Assembly (NCBI GenBank): GCA_030248215.1
Contig: JASANG010003752.1
Span: forward strand, 434,001-498,000
Length of the DNA: 64,000 nucleotides
Direction: 5' to 3'
Source: Enoplolaimus lenunculus
Taxonomy: Eukaryota; Nematoda; Enoplea; Enoplida; Thoracostomopsidae
Position numbers and translations under genes: made by a program. The stretch's first letter is position 1; every line of letters begins with the position of its first letter. Positions 25,093-37,706 of this stretch are shown here, piece after piece. The notes beneath the pieces were generated by a model that was not told where the DNA came from, did not search any database, and saw only the letters and a list, made by a program, of their open reading frames with translations.

Positions 25093-26404
25093 TAATTTTA
25101 CAATATCGTTTAGTTAGCAAACGTATATAATACAAATACAGTATATACAGCACAGAACCAAGCAATAATAACCGAATTTATGCTTTTGATACTGGTATAT
25201 CGTAGCAAATCTTAATTGGATGTAAATGTTGAACCGGATCAGCGAAAAACCAAATACCCGGCTTCGACAAAAATCGACACTCAGTTATGGAATTTTAACA
25301 TTGCTGTAATTTTGTCGCTTGAAAGTATAATGTTATTTTTTAAGTAATATGACCAAATCATATTTGAACGTTACTTTTGTTCGAAACGATATTAAGTATA
25401 CGAAGAAGCACAGTTAATATAAAAACCCTTGTAGGCCCCAAATTATTACAAATTACACCAACTGATACACAACGGTAATTAAGTTTTAATTTTTGCTCAA
25501 ATATGTACTTACTTACTTACTGATGTAATACGAAAAAGAAGAGTTGGGTAATAAAAGGGTATATCCAATTTCAGTCGCAATCAATAGGAGTCCGTATACC
25601 GAATTTGAGTCTGTCAGTGGACAGAGTCCATATGAAGACTTAATTACAGTCCATAAATGAGACCAAACTATAAGATTGGCCTAGACTGCTCAAATCTGTA
25701 ACAGGCACATACACAACCCGCATAAACGTTGTTAAATTCAGAAAAAAACATTAACGGGTATGGCAATCAACATTCTACGGAGCCTGTTAGTTCTGCCCAA
25801 AAGAAAGAATATAAAAAAGAAAGGTATTGAGTTTAACTTGGGTGAATCAAAATAATAAAGAGTCTGTAACTCATTAAAAATGGTACCCTCTGAAGATGCA
25901 AAACAAGTATCAGTTTTTCTTCTTATTCAGTCACTACAGTAAGAACCCGGTTCGGGTTCGGGCATTATTTTTTTATATCCGGTTCTAAACTGATGGCTGA
26001 GTGTTATTTTTGCAAGATGAAAATAGCCCGTCAGTCTAAAAAGCGATATTATTTTATTGTAGGAAGCGTTTAAAGCAGTTGACAAAACTTTGTCAACAAA
26101 ACGCCCTTGAATGTGCTTAAAATGCAAAACTTTTACTATAAAAAAGTAGGATTAAGAAATTCTACATAAAAATTTCATCTCACAGACTAGATTTTTCAAG
26201 CATTGCACTGTATGAATCTGTAAGTTATTGCAAATCCAACCGTAATGCAAGATAATATTTTAGCAATCATGAAACGAATATTTCTATAGAAATGACTCAA
26301 AATAAAAAATAATTCGATTTAAAAACTTGATAAACGTGACGCATTTGGTGCCAAATAATGAGTGTAGTTTAAATTGTTCTCCATCACGGTTAATGTATAC
26401 AACA

Positions 26405-27005
26405 AGGCCGTACAGTAGTATAAGCATATTCCTCAGTCTATGCCTAAGCCTAAGCGAAAAAATTAGTCTAAAGCTTAAGCCTACTCTATTTAAGCCATGT
26501 ATTCGAAGATTGAAATTTCTCAAAACGTTTTCAAAGTATAGAGGCCTAAATTGAAATTTCTCAAAACGTTTTCAAAGTGGAGGCCTAAGCCTAAACCTAA
26601 GCGTACGAATGAGCTTACACGTAAGCCTAAACGAAAAAAATTAGTCTAACGCTTAAGCTTACTCTAAATATAGTTATGTATTCGTAGATTGAAATTTCTC
26701 AAATTGTTTTCAATGTTTAAAGACCTAAGCCTAAGCCTAAGCGTAGGAACGAGTTTTACCTAAGATTAAGTGAAAAAATATTAATCTAACGTTTAAGCTT
26801 GCTCTAAATATAATTATGCATTTGTAGAATGAAATTTCTCAAAATGTTTTAAAAGCGTAGAAGCGTAAGGCTAAACCTAGGCGTAAGAATGAGCTTACAC
26901 CTAAGCCTACGCGAAAAAACTAGTATAAAGCTTAAGCTTACTTTGTTTAAAGTTATGTATTCGTAGATTAAAATTTCTCAATTTGTTTTTAAAGTGTAGA
27001 GACCA
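26405..27005 (+). repeat. Tandem array of about four 145-bp units built on CCTAAG MITE sequence
   Basis: Each unit holds CCTAAGCCTAAGCG, a word like GAATGAGCTTACACCTAAG, AGTCTAAAGCTTAAGCTTAC, then TTATGTATTCGTAGATTGAA and ATTTCTCAAAACGTTTTCAA. Units differ by roughly a tenth to a fifth of bases by eye. The first unit has an extra short repeat of TTGAAATTTCTCAAAACG. Confidence 0.75.
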
Positions 27006-27611
27006 TATGGTCGTCTATTTTTTCATGTAAATCTTCAACGTATTTTTGATATGCATTACAAAAAGCGCCAGATTTTAGGCCGTGTTCGTCATCTTAACCA
27101 ATCATGTCAAAACCAGATGTTCTGTAAAGAATACCTAGCGGTATATACATTTCATTTATTCGATTCTCTCTGAACCAACCGCTCTGTGTAACGTAATCAA
27201 GATTTCATTTCACGAAAAAATAATTGCCTGCCCTCCACGTTTGGAATTTTAATTTTTTTACTGGGACATAAATTTCTAATAAAGTATTTAACTATTTTTT
27301 TGGAGCTTTTAGCATAAGAATCGCATAATGCGGGGGTTTGAGGGAGGCAACCCGAATCCTGCTTTATTAGGATCCCTTAAAATCACAGGGGTTTAAGTGG
27401 TGCGGTAGCCTAACAAAATTATTTATATGCTATAAACAATCGCGTAGGCAGCGGGTTTCAGGTGTCAACGTGACCCTTTTGGGCTTAGAAGTTTATATCC
27501 GGCTGACCAAAATACCTACACGTGAAAATTTTGCCTGCGGCTCTATTTACATTACACCTATATATTTCTGACATTTTGCGACAATGACTCCTTACCAGTT
27601 CAAAAACTGTA

Positions 27612-29945
27612 GCCACAACTCATAGGTATGACAAACAAAAATTAAACCTAAACTAACTTCATTTCTGTTGAACTTAGCTAAAAAAATTTTAGTTTTCAAA
27701 AGTCTCATCATCGGTGAGAAAATCTGAGAAGATTTAATTCAATTACCTTATTATTCCCTTTATTATTGTCAAAAAATATTTATATGTATTCCAGTGGAAA
27801 ATTTCACTATATTTTCGTAAAAGACAATGGAACCCAGATCATCTGAAGCGCTTTATTTTAGCAGACAAGCTGTCTCGAATGCACATGCAACCAAAGTAGT
27901 TTCCAATCTTAACATTGATAATAATGATAACAGTAAACAACATTTCAGATTTCAACTAAAAAGTTTTAGAATAAAATCTAAATATGATTAAAATTATACA
28001 ACTGATGATGTCACAATGTTTTTTGTTTTTTTCTGCGATAAGCAATTACTGCTTGGCTGACCAATAGTCTTAGCCTACCGGTTAGCGGCCGGTGGGTAAC
28101 ACTAATGACCACACGCACTCGTGGACGTCTTTTGTTTTACACTGACCGCTCCACTAGAGGATCCGGGGTTAGTTCTCAACCTATATATAATACACGCCTT
28201 GGACCCTCAGTTTTAAAACTGTGGCTGCGCCTTCGAACCAAAAAAGTGAACATAAGTCAAATATCAACCAAATTCTTACACAATTAATCTAAAACTTTCT
28301 AAGTACTTTACCTGAACTCATTTTCAGAAACTAATTTCGTAAACTTGAATAAAATAACGGTATTTGCAATTTGTATTCAACGCAAACTAATTGTCTAAAA
28401 TTACAACCGAGGCGTGTTGTCACCGAGTCTACCCGCCCGCTGCGCTAATAACTAAAATATTGAAAATGAATCTAAAATTGCAAAGAATACAAAAACATGC
28501 GCTACTGATGAGAAAATTTTGTTGACAGTAAAGTGTGCAAGTTGCGGTTAAACTCAGTTGGCGTTCGTAAACAAAGTTTTGACATTTTAGAACTCACAAC
28601 CTCGCGGAAAACTACACAATATTGCCAAGTTTACAAATGTGATTAAATAAATTATAATTTCTTGTGGACGCTTGCATTTAGTACAAATACGGTTTTTTTT
28701 TCTACAACAACTAATATTAAATGTCTGTTAAACTGAACTAAAAAACACCCGCATGGCACTTTTTCGACGTTTTATATGAGTTTTGTTTTTGTTCAACCTC
28801 AAAAACTAACTATTTTAACGAAATAATTACAACTTGTGTCACGCAAGGATTCGATTCGTATCCAGGGTACAACCGGAGCTCTGCATCCGGTTCCAGTTGA
28901 AAATCGACCTTCGCCTCCAGCTGCGGTATAATTTTTGCCGGAAGTTCCTGCATAAGCAAAAAATTATTCTAAAGCTTAATCTTGCTCCGTTAGAGTCCCA
29001 CAGAAACCTGTATATAGGTGAAAATTTTTAACCGCAAAACATATCGCTTTAGTGTAATTTAGTTGTAAGCAATTAACTTGCTAAAGCTAGATTCATATAT
29101 AATGTGAAGTTTTTGTAACGAGAACTTGCAACTGCGACTTCTATGTGTGCCTTTGTAGCCTAAACTAGTACCTGTGCCTGCCTTCCACTGGACAATCTAG
29201 GGTTTGGATCCTTCCTTTAAATTTAGATATAGGACCCTATGAAGCAATAAGCATGGTAATGAAGCGGAAAAAAGCGACTGGAAACGAAACAAAATGTCGC
29301 AGACATTAAAATTTTGAAAATGAATTCCATTATAATCAAATTAAATAAGATTGGAAGCGACATTATGCAAAATGTGCGGTTACTGAGGGTCGCAAAAACT
29401 GGAGTGTTGATGTTTTACAAATTTGTTATCGTTGTTCTTTCATAGCCGGCCAGCCAGTAAATTTGTCATAACTGATAAACTAAAAACATTGTGACATCAT
29501 TAATTTACTCACCATAAACCTGGACGCCCCTAAAAGTAACAAGGACCGTAATCACTATAGCCAATGTTAAGTTTGAATCACTAGTTAAAACTACTTTGGT
29601 TGCTGTTGTATTCTCGACAGCTCGTGATGAGATAAAGCGCTTTGGATGATCTGGGTTCAATTGCTTTTTATAAAAATATATACCGCAAAAAATAGTGAGT
29701 CAAACTGACTATCTCCGAAATAGGCTCTATGGGAGTACACAAACTGAGTCAAATTCGAAACCGCCAAAGTCAAATTCGATTAAACATTTTTTGACAATAC
29801 AGAGAATACGATAATGTAAAGCGATTAAATCGTCTTAGATTTTCTCACTGATCAATGAGGACATCAAAATTTAATATTTTATAGCTAGGTTCCACATAAA
29901 TGAAGTTTTAGGTTTAAGTTTTGTTTGATGTGATAGCTACGATTG
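27612..29945. mobile_element. Foldback element of about 2.3 kb with arms of about 450 bp
   Basis: Left arm about 27612-28061, right arm about 29451-29945, complementary along most of their length: for example GGAACCCAGATCATC at 27830 against its complement near 29647, ACCAAAGTAGTTT at 27891 against 29590, and GATGTCACAATGTTTTT at 28007 against 29490. Arms look 75-80% alike by eye, so it is old. The right arm carries two later insertions. The AT-rich middle (28090-29440) shows no convincing gene. Confidence 0.7.
29690..29803. mobile_element. Short degraded copy of the GAGTCAAATTGACTC MITE
   Basis: Starts CCGCAAAAAATAGTGAGTC, continues with the GAAATAGGCTC and TACACAAACTGAGTC blocks seen at 1269-1640, and ends near CATTTTTTGACA. 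It sits inside the right arm of the large foldback element and is absent from the left arm, so it came in later. Confidence 0.65.
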
Positions 29946-29954
29946 TGCCAACCG

Positions 29955-30120
29955 CCGGAACCGTAGTATAAGCATATTCCTAAGCTTAAGCCCAAGACTA
30001 AGCCTAAGCGTTCGGATGAGCCTATTCCTAAAAGCTTAGCAAAAAAGTTAGTGTAAACCTTTAAGCTGACTCTATTAGAACCCCGCAGGAGAACGTTCCA
30101 CCCTGTTCTATACATTCGCC
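29955..30120 (+). mobile_element. CCTAAG MITE, diverged copy
   Basis: GGAACCGTAGTATAAGCATA at the left, AAGACTAAGCCTAAGCGTTC inside, and GAACGTTCCACCCTGTTCTA near the right end. It abuts the right end of the 2.3-kb foldback element. Confidence 0.65.
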
Positions 30121-30570
30121 GATATAGCTTCTAGAAACGCACCGATAAATACCATTTATAAAAATGCTTAATAATTTTTAAAATTTGCATATTGGCCGGC
30201 TGGCCGGTCAAACCTCCCGCCGGCCAATAGAAAAAGTGGTAACTGCACAATATATACTAGCACAGTTCCCCCAAGACATTAGAGTTTTAGCTGAACCCGA
30301 ACTTCAAGCTTATCTCGATTTTTATACACCAAGTGCGTTTCATCTTAGAGCTTCGCGTTAAACGCTAGGAATTGAATCCACCAAAAGCAAAAATATTTAT
30401 GCGGGAAAGGCTCAAAAAATTTACTTGTTCCATTAACATTAACAGTGTTCATAACATATATAAAAAGCTCTACAAAACCGGAACGCAAGCGTTTTTATTT
30501 ACACAAACCATTTGTATAGGACGACACAAAAGAAATTATTTTGAGACCGCTAAACAGTTCCCTGATACTA

Positions 30571-31262
30571 CGTTTTGTGGGGTTCACGTTATAACTGGGG
30601 CAGCTTGGAACACGTTTTGTCCAAGTTGATTCAACGTCAACTTAAAATTTTATGGTCCGAATAGCGGTTATGTAGACAAAATGTGAATGTCACATGACTG
30701 ACTTACAAATCACTGATCTCAAGCGATCATCGTATACAAATAGCAATTTGTCATATGATACTGCAAGACATTTATGCGAATATCATATGATATTCCGAAA
30801 TTCTACTAAATATCATATGATATTGTGCAAGACAATGGAATTTGTGCGCGCTAAAACAGTAAAAAGTCAGATATATAATGCAGCATTAAATGATTTCGAA
30901 AGTTGAATTCGCTTCTACGTTTTTGTTTCTCGCTGTATTTTTCCCAAAATATATTCCTCAACACTGATATTTCAAATTTCAAATTTTACTATCATGACAT
31001 TCTATAGGACAATCAAACTAGTTTACCACAACTTTGCCGACATTTTCAAACATATGATATGATACTCGCAGACAATATTTGGAATATCATATGATATTGC
31101 AGGACAAACACTAGATGTCACATCAGGTTAGCAGACAATTCAAATTTTTTGAATCTCATAGCGGATAAGCGGTCAGACAAAATGTTACCAGCTATAGTCA
31201 TAGGGAAAAATCGTGTTCCAGGCTGCCCCAGTTATAACGTGAACCCCGCAAGAAACAAAACG
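30571..31262. mobile_element. Inverted-repeat element with repeated ATATCATATGATAT palindromes
   Basis: Left end CGTTTTGTGGGGTTCACG followed by TTATAACTGGGGCAGC; the right end is its complement with a 7-base gap. Inside, the palindrome ATATCATATGATAT or a close variant occurs three times near the left end (30750-30830) and twice near the right end (31050-31105). No target duplication is clear. The short frame inside is not convincing. Confidence 0.75.
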
Positions 31263-31429
31263 AATTTTGGCGAGTAACCCTTGCCACACTAGCGTTCATC
31301 ACTTGTTCAGCCTCAAGATTTTTACTCACAAGAAAATATGGTGTATAACAGTCAAATTTATAAACACCAAAACACGTTTAAACCAGGATCTTACGGCGCA
31401 AATGAACCTAGGGATCTATTCGTACTTGT

Positions 31430-31563
31430 TTAAACCAATGTATAGAACAGGGACGTAACAGTGGTATAAGCATAAGACTAAGCTAACAATTAGCCTAAAG
31501 CTTAACGGCACTCTATTACAGTCCCACAGAAAAACGTTCCACCCCTGATCTTTATATGGACCC
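31430..31563 (+). mobile_element. CCTAAG MITE, short copy
   Basis: Left end CCAATGTATAGAACAGGGAC, right end TTCCACCCCTGATCTTTATA. The CCTAAG array is reduced to one or two units. Confidence 0.7.
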
Positions 31564-32479
31564 TTATTTTGAGCAGAGCAAAAAAAATGAACTTTAAATT
31601 ATAACAGGACACCGGCATGATTTCTAAAGTTGGGGCACAAACATAAACAAAAAGTGCAGTGCCAACTTTAATTCGTTTACTCCTGGAAACAAAAAACTGA
31701 CAAAGCCGAGAAACGAAACAGTACCAATGCAATAAAAGAAGAAACCATTTTATGTGGGCATAATTTTGTCCAAAAAACTACTAAACTTACGCAGAGACAA
31801 CTTGATTTTGCATTCCCATAAGCTGGGAAGTTAAACGTTTGAAGAAAAATGACCAAAGACTCTTCTAAGTCACGAATGACAACTATTATAATTACATACA
31901 GTCCTAATTGGTTAGACTACAATTCAAATTACATTCCACATATCGAAAAACGTATTTAAAATGTATAATCATCACGGCCGATGTTAACTATAGGGACTTG
32001 CTTATTAAGCCTAAGCCTAAACCTACGCTTCCCAGACTCTGAGCCCCTTATATCCACGGTCTCCCAGTGCGCAAGCCTCTATAATTAGCATGGAACACCA
32101 TCATAATAAAGGCGAACAAAATACGATCTATACAATAAAATACAATCCCATAAATTAGCTTTACAAAACCAAATCATTTTGACGTTCAATTTTGACAACC
32201 GAGTGCAATTCGCTGTATTTGAGTTAAGCGATACTCATCCCACGTCGCTACGTGGTATTTTGCCTCCCCGCCATGAGATTTTGTCCCACCCAGAATATTT
32301 TGGCTCTATTTTATTGGAAAACAACTACAGCAGTTTGGAAGCCAATGTTTCTGATTAAAATGTTTACAGATTCTAAATATTCACATAAAACAACAAGATA
32401 TTATTTGTTTTCTACTCATTATATTTACCACACGGAATAACTGGATATGTTTCAATGTTAAACACATGTTATTTTTTCA

Positions 32480-32642
32480 CAGGGTCGTCCCGTTTTCCAC
32501 GGAACTGCAATAGAATACATCTGTGCTTTAACATAATTTCTTAAATTGGTCTAGGCTAGCTTATTATTTTTTTTATACTTATCCATACGCTCAAGCTTAG
32601 GCTTAGAAATAAGTTTGCATGCTTAGCATACTGTTCACGGCC
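32480..32642 (-). mobile_element. Degraded CCTAAG MITE
   Basis: TTTTCCACGGAACTGCAATA, then TCAAGCTTAGGCTTAGAAAT and a GTTCACGGCC right end, in the reverse order of the family. Ends no longer pair well. Confidence 0.45.
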
Positions 32643-33299
32643 GCAAAAGCAAAGTTGGCCATTATTTACACAAGCGTCCAATGCCCATATTTTCAAATAG
32701 TTATAGCACCCATCACCAGTTAGTTATAGGTTTTAAAACTGCTGAACACCTGCAGTTAGGCATCTGAATGATTACGCAGCAGTAGGGTATGTCAAGTTTG
32801 AATAACGTGTTAAATTTCGACGCTCACTATCTGCATGTATGAAACATACAAACCTATCACAAACTAGTTGTGGTGGGTCTTGATGTTAGGGTGTCAAAAT
32901 ATCAAAATACCATGGCAGCAAAATACCACGGGGGTACTGCAACAGCATACCTTATGGAGGCAAAATATCCTACGATACCGGTACCCAAAGAACACCAGAA
33001 AATTGACTCTTAAAACGGAGCCGTTATATCATTAACGATTATTCAGTAAGTGAATAACTCTGCCTGATGAAACGAATTATGGTCGGAAGGAAACCGCGGC
33101 CTTCTACCTCCCGCTTCATTTCTCCTTGGTGCTATGTATGCAAGTACCTAAACTCAAAGGCATGAATATCGAAAATTACCCACAAACCATGAAAAACGTA
33201 CGCATTAACCTGCATTTATTTCTTACTACAACATACAACGGAAGGTATAATTTCACATCATAATATTCAAAATTACGAAATCCATCGCTAGAGTTACAG

Positions 33300-33520
33300 T
33301 ACGGACATAATTAAGTGCGCAGTAATCGTGACTGTCTGTCGTCGCTGTTTTATAATCGCGGTTGCATTTTCTTTGCTCGTTTCCAGCCGCGTTTAGAGAC
33401 GCGATTGCATTCGCGGTTCAAACCACAGTGGTAACCGCGTTTGCAAGACAAGTAACCGTAAATTTAAAACTAACAATCGCGACTGTAGCCGCGGTTACAC
33501 TTGTAGTAATCGGGAACACG
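33300..33520. repeat. Imperfect repeats of AATCGCGACTGT / CCGCGGTT
   Basis: GC-rich words such as ATCGCGGTTGCATT, ATTCGCGGTTCAAACC, TGGTAACCGCG and GTAGCCGCGGTTACAC recur in both directions just past the TBP 3' end. The 94-codon plus-strand frame across it is taken as a by-product. Confidence 0.5.
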
Positions 33521-33590
33521 ATCGACATGGCACTAAATTTTTTGTCCGTGACTGTACATGCGGATTTATTTTTAAAAGTTGCAACTCTAC

Positions 33591-36500
33591 TCACTGCTTA
33601 CGAAATCCTTTCAAGATTGGATAAATGTTGTGAAATGCGTCGTTGATATTTTGCTTATCTTTTGCTCCAGTAATGACAACTTTCCCAGACACAAAAATCA
33701 ACAATACAACACGTGGTTTGACCATTCGATAAATGAGACCCGGGAACAACTCCGGTTCGTATTGTGCGAACTGTGAATGAGTGAGACACAAACTTTCAAG
33801 TTGAATTGGAAATTTTACATCAACAGATCCAACCATATTTTGAATCTAAAAGCAATACTGAATACACTAAAACTATTAATACAGCAAAATCATGAAATTC
33901 TCGGAGTACTTCATAAACCTGTGCCAATAATTCTTAAATGTATGTAGTACCTATAACCAGTCGATGATAGGTGTTATAACTTTCGAACCAGAGAATAGTA
34001 CGATCCGAAATTTTGCTCATTTCTTGCGCTTGATTTCCGTGGCCTGTATACAACTTTCAAAGCTGATACCGAATCTAAATGACCTAAAACTAACAATAAA
34101 ATAGCATGCAGCCAAAGATGCAACTCAGTCTACATACGTATCGCATAAGTGGAAAACAAACAATACAATCTTACTTTAAATTCCATGAACCTCGCCTCAA
34201 ACCCAAGCCGTTGAATGATACGCGCGTATTTTCGAGCAGCAAGACGAGATAACTCTTCGGATTTCGCTCCAGTACAAACCATTCTGCCTATAACAATAAG
34301 ATAAGTAACTATGAATAAATACACGCGTTATCTATAACCATAAACAGCTGTGAACAGGCTAACGAGTTAGAGATGCCCTCATCCACTACCTGCCAAGATA
34401 GAAGCTGAACTGAAGCGAAATGTGGAGGGGAGAACAGTAAGCGTTGTGCTATACTCGCCGCGCGCCTGCGCCGGCGCACGCCGGCACAGTAGAGTATAGC
34501 GCAACCCTAAATCCGTTATAATTAAAATGCCATTTTTCTGCGCCCTACGCTCTTCACTTGATAGATATCTAGCGTACATAAACGCAAAAAATTTCCGGTG
34601 CAAGTACGCTGCACCCACTTGCAATACGCGCCGTTAAATTTTGCGTGAATATGCGTACTTTGCAAATCTGCAAACTGTAAACTTTTTTGTTCTTGCAGGC
34701 GGGGCAGTGGAAAAAACTGCGGAATCAACTTGAAGAAAGGGTCGGATTAGGGAAACTCACGTTTAAGCTACATTCTCCCCGCTAGTAAAGCCTTAGTAAT
34801 AGACAGCGTTACTGAAACCAACCATAAGCAAATTGCTAGCACGGTTAGAGTTTAACTGCACACTTACCTGATGAAAAGATTAGTGCTGTTGTACGTGGCT
34901 CCCGAATTCGCATAATTACAGCAGCAAAACGTTTTGGATTGTATTCTGCGTTTCGCGCGTGCAACGCAATCTTTTTCAAGTCCAATTTGCAACCTTCAAT
35001 TATTTATACTATTATTTATATAAACCCATTGCATAAAAGCTAGTGATTGTGAATATGGGCAGGGCAGAGTATAATGCAGGCCAGCGAGGTTGCGGCCTCA
35101 TGACCCGCGATTCCTAGAGACCTGTGATAACTAAGACAAAGCATTCATAAAACATCATTGAAACTTAAGATTATAATATAAAGTTTCCCATAAAACGGGA
35201 AAGCAAATTGGCCTCAGGACCCGGTTAGGTCACGATTCACATCTGATTATAAGCACCACATCGGATTGCGATGAAGCTCTGCTGCAATAGCAAATTTTCA
35301 ATCTCTAAAGGCAATTTTACTGATATAACATACTTGCCTATATAAAATAGCAGAGGGAACCTAGGTGATTGCAACTGCAATCTCTTGCAATGTACGTATC
35401 GGCGAACATGATTGTATATCTATTTCACTTCATCGTTAATTATCTGACAGCTCAAAAATTCTTCAACATTGTAAAACTTGTTAGATATACACACGAGGAT
35501 TAACGCCTCTTATATTATCTCTATTATAACAAGTAGTATTATTTTTTGTGAAAATATTTTTGGTACAATTTATAATTATTAATACTACATGTATTTTGTT
35601 TATAAGACACCCTACATAGAACGCCACATATTTTAGCTTACGGTCAGGGATCGACCGGATATACGGTTCCATCTAATTATTCTGCAAAACATTGACATCC
35701 GTATCCAGTCCCGGTACCCTGTATAAACCTACCGGAACCGGATATTTGCGGTTATGGTTCCAAATATCATAAAACTGTTTTTACATGTAGAAATACTAGT
35801 TATTTCGTAGCGACTGCAATTCCGCGCACTCAACCGTCGACACAAACACGGAATGAAGCATCCAAGTCAACAATTAATCATAGATATTTTTGCAACGACT
35901 GAAATGCTTCCAACAGTGCAAAAATTTGTCCTATGTCCGGCTAACATCCGGCACCAAATTTATTGTCCGGCTCCAGTCGCGGTATCTGGTAAAATTTATA
36001 TCCGGTCGATCTCTGCTTACTGTTTTCACATTCCAAATAATAAAAAGTTTAAAGAACGATATTTTCGCTCTAAAAATATTCCAACAGTGCAAAAATTTGT
36101 CCTATATCTCCGGCTAACATCCGGCGCGGGTCCGGCACCAAATTTATTGTCCGACTCCAGTCGCGGTATCTGGTAAAATTTATATCCGGTCGATCTCTGC
36201 TTACTGTTTTCACATTCCAAATAATCAAAAGAAAGAACGATATTTTCGCTCTAAAAATACATTTCCAGTGTCAGCTTATCAACGAATAGCGGACGTACCT
36301 AGGTTTACCGTCGAAACAATATTTTGGAGCGAAGGTACTGGAATATTGTCAATTGCTGGCGTTGCTGGAACTACAGCAGGGATGTTCGAGCTCGGATTTG
36401 TAACCGACGGAACCCCAGAATGAGACTGTATAGCAGAGCCGGTTACGTTGCTTGATGACGTCGATTGAACGACTCCAGAGCTAATCAATGGTGTGGCAGG

Positions 36501-37594
36501 TGGAAACAAAGGTGCAACCTAAATAACAATAAGCATAACACAAACACTGGGCTCTTGTACATAGGCGTAGAAAGGGTTTTGGAAAGGGGTTACGGTGAAT
36601 CAAAATCTCACAGGGGAGTTCTTGTGTCACAAACGAACACTGCGTTTAAAAACCCCTGTACAGAATTCCCAAGGGTTGTTCAACTCCTATTTTCACTGGC
36701 AACGTTCTTGTACACCTTCCCCCACAACTAGACTTAGGCTAAGGTTAAGGGAAAGATTTACCTATGACTAAGCATAACCCTAAACCTTAACCGAAGTGCT
36801 GTGATGTACAAAGCCCCATATATTCTTAGTGTTAGGCGTTTTCAAAATACCAGAGTCAAAGTTTCAAAAATATCAATTCAAAGTTTAAAAAATTACAACT
36901 TCGATTCTGGCTCAAGCATAGTTTCAGTTTAAAAATTGCAACTAAGAAAAAATAAGAAAAAATTAACGAGTCCGAAGTAAGCATTGAAAAATCACAAAAT
37001 CGTGCACAAGTTTTACAAGACCAGTTTCCTGTATGTCCACTTAAACAACAACCATTAGAGGTTTGCCGTAAGTACTACTTCTACACGTATATGGAAGTAA
37101 AGAAGGCTACTTTCATGTCCAATGTCACTTTTTAGACGTACGTACCGATTTTCTGTGCGACTCGAATACAGTAGGCTTATGGTTTTTGACTAATTTTTTG
37201 CAGACTTAAGCGCTGAACACGCCTGTCATACTGCGACACCATAAATAAATAACATTCACCATTTAAATTATACCGACTATCTATGAACAACTACGACAAA
37301 AAACATAGCATTCACCTTAGGTGGTGTTACATCCGATGCGCTGTTACTCGACAATGTCAATTGTGACGTTTGAACAACAGCACCTGAAGTATGCGGCACC
37401 GATGGTATAGCAAATCCGTCAATGCTTCGAATTGAAACTCCAGGTGCCGGCGACAAACCAAGCGCGTCATCGCAAATACCAATTTGATTCGTTTGCGATG
37501 CCAAACCCATTCTTCGAGGGTCGATAGTGGTCGCAGAGGCCCCGGTCACGCCAGAGCTTCCGCTCATTGAAAATGACATATTGTTATTATCCAT
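33591..37594 (-). CDS. TBP: TATA-box-binding protein, complete in five coding exons
   Basis: General transcription factor that binds the TATA box as part of TFIID, SL1 and TFIIIB. Exons on the minus strand: 37594-37316, 36518-36299, 34993-34868, 34287-34175, 33845-33591. All junctions are GT-AG, with exit phases 0, 1, 1, 0, giving 330 aa (human 339). The first 93 residues plus part of exon 2 form a species-specific Ser/Thr/Pro/Asn-rich N-terminus without a polyGln run. The conserved core starts near [11 protein letters not shown] and contains both saddle repeats: [49 protein letters not shown], then [25 protein letters not shown] and [11 protein letters not shown], ending [12 protein letters not shown]. 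The core is almost identical to vertebrate TBP. Nothing is missing. An AATAAA at 33570-33565 (minus) lies unusually close to the stop and may not be the one used. Confidence 0.99.
34443..34505. repeat. GC-rich 63-bp hairpin in a TBP intron
   Basis: Arms GTTGTGCTATACTC and GAGTATAGCGCAAC enclose a loop with a second perfect palindrome, TGCGCCGGCGCA. Related CTATACT/GCGCTATAC words occur near 48355-48600 and 58730-58815, so it may be the remnant of a small element. Confidence 0.75.
35908..36257. repeat. Direct repeat of about 170 bp, two copies, in TBP intron 2
   Basis: Unit 1 about 35908-36074, unit 2 about 36079-36257. Both start CCAACAGTGCAAAAATTTGT, carry ATATCCGGTCGATCTCTGCT and end ATATTTTCGCTCTAAAAAT. 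They differ by a few bases and one 10-base insertion. Unit 2 ends about 40 bases from the donor of TBP exon 2. Confidence 0.9.
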
Positions 37595-37706
37595 TTAATA
37601 TATAGCCTCAGATCAATTTCGACTGAAACTTTACTGCTCATGTTAACTAGAAGGGCCTGATCGGCTACACCTAAGCGTAAACCTAAACATACGCTTAAGC
37701 ATATTA

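Larger units (their letters stand above)
17760..33290. other. Gene-free, MITE-dense region
   Basis: About 15 kb in which I see no convincing exon. The elements listed separately account for about half of it; the rest is AT-rich sequence with old repeat fragments, including GGACGCCCCTAAAAGTAAC-type ends at 18110-18150, 21660-21710 and 29515-29555. Confidence 0.5.

Noticed and set aside
33362-33646. 94-codon plus-strand frame past the TBP 3' end
   Set aside because: It is made of imperfect CGCGGTT repeats and overlaps the TBP last exon on the other strand.
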